From an uncultured Alistipes sp. (lineage in GTDB: Bacteria > Bacteroidota > Bacteroidia > Bacteroidales > Rikenellaceae), in assembly GCA_949286165.1 (NCBI GenBank), contig CASDZK010000030.1:1-46496 (forward strand): DNA of 46,496 nucleotides, read 5' to 3'. The position numbers and the translations under genes were made by a program. Below are positions 41,325 to 46,496 of this stretch, piece by piece; position 1 is the first letter of the stretch; each line of letters opens with the position of its first letter. The notes beneath the pieces were generated by a model, which worked only from the letters and a program-made list of their open reading frames with translations, ran no database searches and had not been told where the DNA came from.

Positions 41325-43226
41325 ATGAAAAAGAAGATGTTATTATGCAGCTTGATGCTTATTGGGCTGTCGTTTTTCGGATGTTCGGAAAAGTCCGATC
41401 CTCCTTTGCCTTCGGCGAAACAAATCAATGCCTTTGTCTTTAAGGCCGGTGCCTTGAATCCGGAACTTACCAGTTCGGTCAATGGAAAAATCGATGAAAA
41501 TGCCAAAACCGTCCAGGTCGTCGTTCCGGAAGGGATCGATCTGAGTGCGCTAACCCCTACCATTTCCATATCTCCAACAGCGACAGGCATTGAACCGGCC
41601 AGCGGAGTTCCGCAAAATTTCAACGTTCCCGTAAAATATACGGTTACGGCGGCCGATGGAACGACTGCTGTTTATACGGTAACGGTAATCGCGACCGATA
41701 CGCCTGTTCTGACCTCGTTCAAAATGGATGACATACCGGCTGTTATCGTAGGAAAAACGATTTATTGCCCGGTACGCATCGACGAGATCGACCGGACGAC
41801 CCGCACTCTGTCCATAGAGGGCGGAAGCATCGAAAAATTGACGATAGACGGGACGGAAGCGACCGACCTGAACGGTACGTTTACGTTCCAGGCTTTCGAT
41901 GTGGCCCGGACCTATCCGATCGTATTGACGAACCGGTTGGGCGAAACGACGGAATATACGCTGGTACTGACGGGACTTCCCGTCGTCCTTATTCAAATCG
42001 AAGGAGGCGTAGAAGCTATTCCGGACGATCCTAAAGCTCCCTGCGGTTTTACATTAATCGATCCGCAAGGACGGACGAAGCGATTGGAAACCGATACGGA
42101 AGGCAACGTTCATTACGCCAACAAGGCAGGCATAGAACGGCGCGGGGCGTATTCGCAGCGTTTCGACAAAAAATCCTACTCTATAGAAATGCAGGACGAC
42201 GCAGGAGAAGAAGTAGATGCGAGCTTTTTCGGACTGCGTTTCGACGGCGACTGGATATTGGACGCCATGTGGGTAGATCATGCCCGCATGCGTAACCGCT
42301 TATGTACGGACATCTGGAATACCATGAACCGTCCCTATCATTTCGATCAGGAGCCGGAAGCCGTAAACGGTACTCGGGGATATTTCGTAGAGGTCATTAT
42401 AAACGACGAATACCGGGGACTTTACTGCATGACGGAAAAAATAGACCGCAAGCAACTGAAAGTGAAGAAAGACGTCGAAACCGGAGGGGTTGTATTTAAA
42501 GGAGATGAATTTACCCAAACGACCCTGTTCAACTATGCGGAAAGTCCGATTGACAACAATTCGGATACCTGGTGCGGCTTCGAAGCCGAACATCCCGCGG
42601 AACCGGGGAACATGCGTTGGGAAACCATCGAAGAACTGGTCAAGTTCGTGTCTTCCACGGATAACCCGGACGACGTGTTGTTTGCCGAACAGTTGAACGA
42701 CCATCTGGATATGGGGAACGTAATCGACTATTTGATTTTTGTCAATGCGACTTGTTCCCACGACAATTTCGGGAAAAACATTTTCTGGAGCATCTACAAT
42801 ACGAAAAAAGACAAACGCTTCTTCTGTACCCCCTGGGATATGGACGGTTCTTTCGGAAGAAATTCGGACAGCGGCCTGTTAGAGAACCATACCTTTATGG
42901 GATTCGGATTGCCCGGGCAACCCGCCTACAATGAAACGGAACTTTACAAACGGTTGTACCGCGTGAATCCGGACGATTTCAAAACCAAATTGAAAACGCG
43001 TTGGAACGAACTGAAAACGACTCAACTGGCTCCGGCTACCGTAGCCGCCCAAATCAATGCCTACAAGGAATTGTTCCTAAAATCCGGCGCATACGAACGG
43101 GAAATGAACCGATGGTCGGGCGACAGCGAATTTCGATGCACTCCCATCGAAGACGAAGCTCAATACATGATCGATTGGTACGGCCGCCATTACAATGCAT
43201 TGGATAGTTATATCAACGGTTTATAA
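41325..43226 (+). CDS. CotH kinase-family lipoprotein with DUF5018-like domain
   Basis: A 633-aa protein. The signal ends at 'SFFGC' with C20 as probable lipid anchor. Residues ~30-125 form an Ig-like beta domain of the kind found in Bacteroidota surface lipoproteins ('KTVQVVVPEGIDLSALTPTI', 'VKYTVTAADGTTAVYTVTV'), followed by a second beta domain. Residues ~225-560 are a CotH domain: 'RRGAYSQRFDKKSYSIEM', 'GYFVEVIINDEYRGLYCMTE', 'DYLIFVNATCSHDNFGKNIF' and 'TPWDMDGSFGR' near 502 with the acidic metal-binding pair. CotH proteins are atypical protein kinases that coat spores in Bacillus; in Bacteroidota they are exported and targets are unknown. Monocistronic. Confidence 0.88.
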   Translation: MKKKMLLCSLMLIGLSFFGCSEKSDPPLPSAKQINAFVFKAGALNPELTSSVNGKIDENAKTVQVVVPEGIDLSALTPTISISPTATGIEPASGVPQNFNVPVKYTVTAADGTTAVYTVTVIATDTPVLTSFKMDDIPAVIVGKTIYCPVRIDEIDRTTRTLSIEGGSIEKLTIDGTEATDLNGTFTFQAFDVARTYPIVLTNRLGETTEYTLVLTGLPVVLIQIEGGVEAIPDDPKAPCGFTLIDPQGRTKRLETDTEGNVHYANKAGIERRGAYSQRFDKKSYSIEMQDDAGEEVDASFFGLRFDGDWILDAMWVDHARMRNRLCTDIWNTMNRPYHFDQEPEAVNGTRGYFVEVIINDEYRGLYCMTEKIDRKQLKVKKDVETGGVVFKGDEFTQTTLFNYAESPIDNNSDTWCGFEAEHPAEPGNMRWETIEELVKFVSSTDNPDDVLFAEQLNDHLDMGNVIDYLIFVNATCSHDNFGKNIFWSIYNTKKDKRFFCTPWDMDGSFGRNSDSGLLENHTFMGFGLPGQPAYNETELYKRLYRVNPDDFKTKLKTRWNELKTTQLAPATVAAQINAYKELFLKSGAYEREMNRWSGDSEFRCTPIEDEAQYMIDWYGRHYNALDSYINGL

Positions 43227-43255
43227 CCGCTTCGAACCGAATTTGAATAAAAAAA

Positions 43256-43449
43256 CAGAAGAGGGTGTCTAAATGTGAGGTGCCCCCCAAAAGTCAGACA
43301 AAAAACTTTTAGGGGGGCATTTCCCTTTCAAACTTTACCGGCAGGTTGTTCAAAAAGGTTTCAGGTGCAAGGGCTTGATTTTCAAAAATGAGAGAGCGTA
43401 CGGACGTACGTGACCGAGGCTTCGAAAAGCAGTGAAGACTTTGGGGATT
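43256..43449. repeat. Intergenic repeat-like block
   Basis: The sequence from 'AGAAGAGGGTGTCTAAATG' to the SIMPL gene has no reading frame of note and contains a strong hairpin (43281-43319) and a GCGTACGGACGTACG near-palindrome around 43393-43407. It looks like an interspersed noncoding element or insertion scar that I recall from other Bacteroidales genomes but cannot name. Confidence 0.4.
43281..43319. terminator. G/C-tract hairpin between convergent genes
   Basis: TGCCCCCCAAAAGT (43281-43294) pairs with ACTTTTAGGGGGGCA (43305-43319) with one bulged A, loop CAGACAAAAA. It could end transcripts from both the CotH gene and the SIMPL gene, though T-runs are short. Confidence 0.55.
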
Positions 43450-44175
43450 TTATTCAAGTTCGAAACGGACCCTCATTTCATAGCGTAGTTTTATTTTGCG
43501 CAAATTGTCGAATCTGCCTGTTTCTCCGGCTCCGGACATGGAAATATTGCTCAAATAACTTTGAGAAATTCCGCCCCCGGTCATTCCCTCTTCCGGTTCC
43601 ATAATGAAAATAACTTCGCCTACCCGTTTTCCCAGACCGGCTCCGGCCAACAGGTATTCAGCCTTCTCCCGGGCGGATTTGAGCGCTTCGACCTTGACCT
43701 GTTTCCTGTATTCCTGCAAACGGTCGTTCCTCAATTCGACGATATTCATATAATCGATTCCCCGGGTGTCCACCCGGTCGATAATTTGGTCGATTTTTGA
43801 AAAGTCGGTCAATTTCAATTCCAATTGTTTGCTGATCGTAAAATCCCGTCCTCTCTCCCGCCAATAATCTCCGACGTTTTGCACCCGGATATTTTCTCGG
43901 TCAATCCCTATCTGTTCCAAATCTTTCTTCAACCGCTTCTCGATCACGGCGATAGGCACTTTGGTTCTGTAATCTTCCGGTTTCGTCCCTTCCTGAAACT
44001 CTTCTTCCCAAAACTCTTTGATTCGGATGACAAACAAAATTTCGTCCGGTTCCACCCACATTTCCGCACTTCCGGTTACTTCGATAAAACGGCTGGAATC
44101 CGATTCTCGCGCCATGACGCCGTTACTGAATAGCGAGAGTAACAAAAAAGCCGTCACGATTCTTTTCATAAACAT
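43450..44175 (-). CDS. SIMPL domain periplasmic protein (DUF541)
   Basis: A 241-aa protein with a signal peptide (~1-22, ending 'NGVMA'; M3 may be the real start). The SIMPL domain begins 'FIEVTGSAEMWVEPDEILF' and includes 'RVQNVGDYWRERGRDFTISK', 'DYMNIVELRNDRLQEYRKQV' and 'EALKSAREKAEYLLAGAGLG'. The family (YggE/BP26) forms periplasmic ring assemblies and is tied to oxidative-stress tolerance, with no known enzyme activity. It starts 18 bp after the S46 peptidase and is likely in its operon. Confidence 0.88.
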   Translation of the reverse strand: MFMKRIVTAFLLLSLFSNGVMARESDSSRFIEVTGSAEMWVEPDEILFVIRIKEFWEEEFQEGTKPEDYRTKVPIAVIEKRLKKDLEQIGIDRENIRVQNVGDYWRERGRDFTISKQLELKLTDFSKIDQIIDRVDTRGIDYMNIVELRNDRLQEYRKQVKVEALKSAREKAEYLLAGAGLGKRVGEVIFIMEPEEGMTGGGISQSYLSNISMSGAGETGRFDNLRKIKLRYEMRVRFELE

Positions 44176-44193
44176 CTTTTTTAATTCGCAAAC

Positions 44194-46296
44194 CTAATTT
44201 AATTTCATCTCATCCAGCAAATAACCGGCTCCGGCATATTTGTCCAAAATAAAAAGTACGTAGCGGATATCTACGGCAATGTTCCGGCACATATCCCGGT
44301 CATAGACGATATCGCTCATGGTGGATTCCCAACAGCGGTCGAAATTAATGCCGACCAACTCGCCTCTGGCATTCAATACCGGACTGCCGGAATTTCCTCC
44401 GGTCGTATGGATGGAAGCCAAAAAAGCGACCGGGACGGTTCCGTTTATTTCCCAACGGCCGAAATCTTTCCGGTCATACAACTCCCGGAGTTTTTCAGGG
44501 ACGTCGTAATCGTAAATTTCCGGATTGTCTTTTTCCATCACGCCGTCCAAAGTAGACTGAAAACGATAGACGACGCCGTCGGCAGGCTCGAAGCCCTCTA
44601 TTCTGCCGTATGCGACGCGCAATGTGGAATTTGCGTCCGGATAAAAGATTTTATCGGTCTGCATTTCCATCAACCCTTTCATATAGTCTGTATAAAGCCG
44701 GGCAATTTCAACATTGATGCTTTTCAAAGAATCCGCGATCCGTTCGCGGTAGATATCGTTGAAAGCAGTAAAAATCTGGACAGCCGGATCCTTCTGTAAC
44801 CGAATCGAAGCATTTTCCGGTTCCTCCGAAAACAGGGTATTCAACCGTTCAGGAGCGGCAAAAACCGACGTTGCGAATACCTCTTTTAGCCACTCCCCTA
44901 TTCGACCGGCATTTCGCCGCAATATATCCGGCTGGAACGTCTCCGGTACTTGCTCCGCATAAGCCGTCAACATACGTTCGGCAATATCCCGATCGATAGG
45001 CATGTAATAATTTTTAAAATGAACCTCAGTTCTTTTCGCTAATTTTTGCACACTGTCCTGGGAAAGCCGGGCAAAACGTCCTGCGTATTGAAACAATTCC
45101 ACGGCACGGAACGCTTCGTTATAATAATCCGCTGCAAATGCATAAGGTTCCAGACGGGCATACGAATCGCGGAACCGGGGCAGCAACCGCTCGTATTGGG
45201 GCTTATCCGCCGCCCAACGGACGAATTGGGCTTCCAGCGATTGTTTCCGGTCAATCGCTTTCATCCGGACAATCCCTTTGCTTTCGCCCTGCCATTTTTT
45301 CCACGCATTGGCTACGGAGGCATTTTTTGCGGCATATTGTATCCGGACTGCCGGATCCTTCCCTTGATAGCCGTTCATTACTTCCAACCGCTGTGTCCGA
45401 AGAGCTATTTTGTGCGGATTGCTTTTCTCTACGATATAACGGATGGCATCGGAAACGAGGTATTCGTTTGTCCGACCGGGATATCCGTAAATAAACGCGA
45501 AATCGTCTGCCCTTACACCCCGGGTCGAAATAACCAACGAACGTTTCGGGATATAAGGCACATTATCGGGCGAATAATCGGCAGGATTGTTGTCTTTATC
45601 CGCATAAATTCGGAAAATGCAGAAATCTCCCGTGTGGCGCGGCCACATCCAGTTATCCGTGTCGCCGCCGAACTTCCCGATAGCCGAAGGAGGCGCGGCG
45701 ACTAAACGGACATCCGTATAAGTCTGGTAAACAAACAGGAAATACTGGTTGCCGTAATATAATCCTTCTACCGAAGCGCGGTATCCTTTCGGCTGGTCCT
45801 CGACCGCTTCCCGGATAATTTCCCGCTTTCTGGCGGTAATTACGGAATCCCGTTCTTTTTGTGGCTTGCCGGCCAGAGATTCGGGTGCGATCCGGTCGGT
45901 AACTTCTTCAATGCGGATCAAAAACGAAGCCTTATACCCGGGACAAGGCAACTCCTCTTTCGGATTCATGGCCCAGAAACCGTGAGTCAGATAATCGTTT
46001 TCTACCGAACTATGGGACTGTATTTGGCCGTATCCGCAATGGTGGTTGGTCAGAAACAAACCTTTGTCGGAAATCATTTCTCCCGTACATCCACCCAAAT
46101 GAACGATTGCGTCTTTCAACGAAGCTTTTTCCGTACTGTAAAGGTCTTCCGCTTTCAATTTCATGCCTTTTTTGCGCATGTCCTGCAAACGGGTTTCCCC
46201 GATCAGGTTAGGCAACCACATACCCTCTTCCGCATAGCTTTGAGAAACAGACAGTAAAGCCAATGCCACCCAAACGATTCTGCCGAATAAACTCAT
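44194..46296 (-). CDS. dpp11: S46 dipeptidyl peptidase, probably DPP11 (Asp/Glu specific)
   Basis: A 700-aa periplasmic serine peptidase with signal peptide 1-22. The chymotrypsin-like triad is visible: His in 'TNHHCGYG' (85/86), D224 in 'WPRHTGDF' and S636 in 'TTGGNSGSPVL'. The S1-pocket residue 18 after the catalytic Ser is R654 in 'INFDRCWES'. In Porphyromonas gingivalis DPP11 this position is Arg673 and selects acidic P1 residues, while DPP7 has Gly there, so acidic specificity is predicted. The usual Asn after this Arg is Cys here. It releases dipeptides for amino acid fermentation. First gene of a pair with the SIMPL gene. Confidence 0.92.
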   Translation of the reverse strand: MSLFGRIVWVALALLSVSQSYAEEGMWLPNLIGETRLQDMRKKGMKLKAEDLYSTEKASLKDAIVHLGGCTGEMISDKGLFLTNHHCGYGQIQSHSSVENDYLTHGFWAMNPKEELPCPGYKASFLIRIEEVTDRIAPESLAGKPQKERDSVITARKREIIREAVEDQPKGYRASVEGLYYGNQYFLFVYQTYTDVRLVAAPPSAIGKFGGDTDNWMWPRHTGDFCIFRIYADKDNNPADYSPDNVPYIPKRSLVISTRGVRADDFAFIYGYPGRTNEYLVSDAIRYIVEKSNPHKIALRTQRLEVMNGYQGKDPAVRIQYAAKNASVANAWKKWQGESKGIVRMKAIDRKQSLEAQFVRWAADKPQYERLLPRFRDSYARLEPYAFAADYYNEAFRAVELFQYAGRFARLSQDSVQKLAKRTEVHFKNYYMPIDRDIAERMLTAYAEQVPETFQPDILRRNAGRIGEWLKEVFATSVFAAPERLNTLFSEEPENASIRLQKDPAVQIFTAFNDIYRERIADSLKSINVEIARLYTDYMKGLMEMQTDKIFYPDANSTLRVAYGRIEGFEPADGVVYRFQSTLDGVMEKDNPEIYDYDVPEKLRELYDRKDFGRWEINGTVPVAFLASIHTTGGNSGSPVLNARGELVGINFDRCWESTMSDIVYDRDMCRNIAVDIRYVLFILDKYAGAGYLLDEMKLN

Positions 46297-46330
46297 TTAT
46301 TTGTAGTCTTTAATATTATTGTTGATGTCA

Positions 46331-46338
46331 CAAAGATA
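46331..46338 (-). promoter_or_regulatory. -7 element of the S46 peptidase operon
   Basis: On the minus strand TATCTTTG matches TAnnTTTG, 34 bp upstream of the peptidase ATG. No TTTG at the -33 distance. Confidence 0.55.
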
Positions 46339-46380
46339 ACAATATTCGAATGGAAACCTCCCTTTCTCGAATAACGGCAT

Positions 46381-46411
46381 TTTGTTCGTTTCGATTTTTT
46401 ATTTATCTTTG
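46381..46411 (+). promoter_or_regulatory. Promoter of tRNA-Phe
   Basis: TTTG (46381-46384), 19-nt spacer, TATCTTTG (46404-46411), 10 bp before the tRNA: the best full match to the Bacteroidota consensus in the window. Confidence 0.75.
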
Positions 46412-46421
46412 ACGCCGCAAA

Positions 46422-46494
46422 GGTGCCATAGCTCAGTTGGTAGAGCAAAGGACTGAAAATCCTTGTGTCCCCGGTTCGATTCCTGGTGGCACCA
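46422..46494 (+). tRNA. tRNA-Phe (GAA)
   Basis: A complete cloverleaf. Acceptor GGTGCCA pairs with TGGCACC, the D stem is GCTC/GAGC, the anticodon stem AAGGA/TCCTT encloses loop CTGAAAA with anticodon GAA (46455-46457), and the T loop is TTCGATT. The T stem CCCGG/CCTGG has one C-T mismatch. The discriminator A is followed by CA, so the CCA end is not encoded and must be added. Confidence 0.97.
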
Positions 46495-46496
46495 CA

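Noticed and set aside
1..46496. CRISPR array, prophage or integrase
   Set aside because: No regularly spaced repeats, phage structural genes or recombinase were found.

Overview
The window looks like a chromosomal segment of a Bacteroidales bacterium (phylum Bacteroidota); I cannot fix the genus. Evidence for this: repeated promoters with the Bacteroidota -7 element TAnnTTTG, some with a TTG/TTTG element 19 bp upstream; a fused gamma-alpha 2-oxoacid:ferredoxin oxidoreductase; an S46 dipeptidyl peptidase; META and SIMPL domain proteins; a GH144-type glycosidase; and a tRNA gene that does not encode CCA. Metabolism looks anaerobic: ferredoxin-dependent oxidoreductases, methylmalonyl-CoA carboxyltransferase and an oxaloacetate-decarboxylase-type enzyme, and O2-independent HemN.

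Layout. 1-3616 (+): a secreted-peptide cassette made of the end of a beta-propeller gene, a 95-aa GG-leader peptide with six cysteines in its core, a perfect-palindrome terminator/attenuator, a VKOR-thioredoxin membrane oxidase with a degenerate C39-like N-terminus, and a LanC-like protein without recognisable zinc ligands. 3548-4960 (-): GH144-like glycosidase, convergent with and overlapping the LanC-like gene. 5547-10806 (+): iorA-iorB-aminotransferase-paaK-ACT, an aromatic amino acid/aryl-acetate operon. 10866-13738 (-): korA-korB. 13984-15869 (-): acyl-CoA carboxyltransferase plus biotin carrier. 16087-17902 (-): ispE, then two META lipoproteins, separated by a terminator. 17983-20229 (+): ridA and a radical SAM protein. 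20316-22049 (-): phosphosugar mutase.

22112-29710 (-): six tightly packed genes, namely TonB-dependent receptor, MFS permease, hemN, hemG (HemY type), a small membrane protein and hemH. Only the last three steps of haem synthesis are here, next to an outer-membrane receptor and a permease, so I infer a porphyrin-salvage operon. A 10-bp inverted repeat lies where the receptor's -33 element should be. 29908-34218 (+): dnaG-priA. 34317-36173 (+): biotin-dependent oxaloacetate decarboxylase alpha/pyruvate carboxylase B. 36188-37145: decayed IS1182-type element between terminators. 37144-41051 (-): small membrane protein, beta-barrel protein, and a UvrA with an incomplete first zinc module. 41325-43226 (+): CotH-domain lipoprotein. 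43256-43449: repeat-like intergenic block. 43450-46296 (-): SIMPL protein and an S46 peptidase with the arginine typical of DPP11. 46422-46494 (+): tRNA-Phe.

The two leads most worth following are the cysteine-rich peptide cassette at the left edge and the receptor/permease/hemN-hemG-hemH operon.
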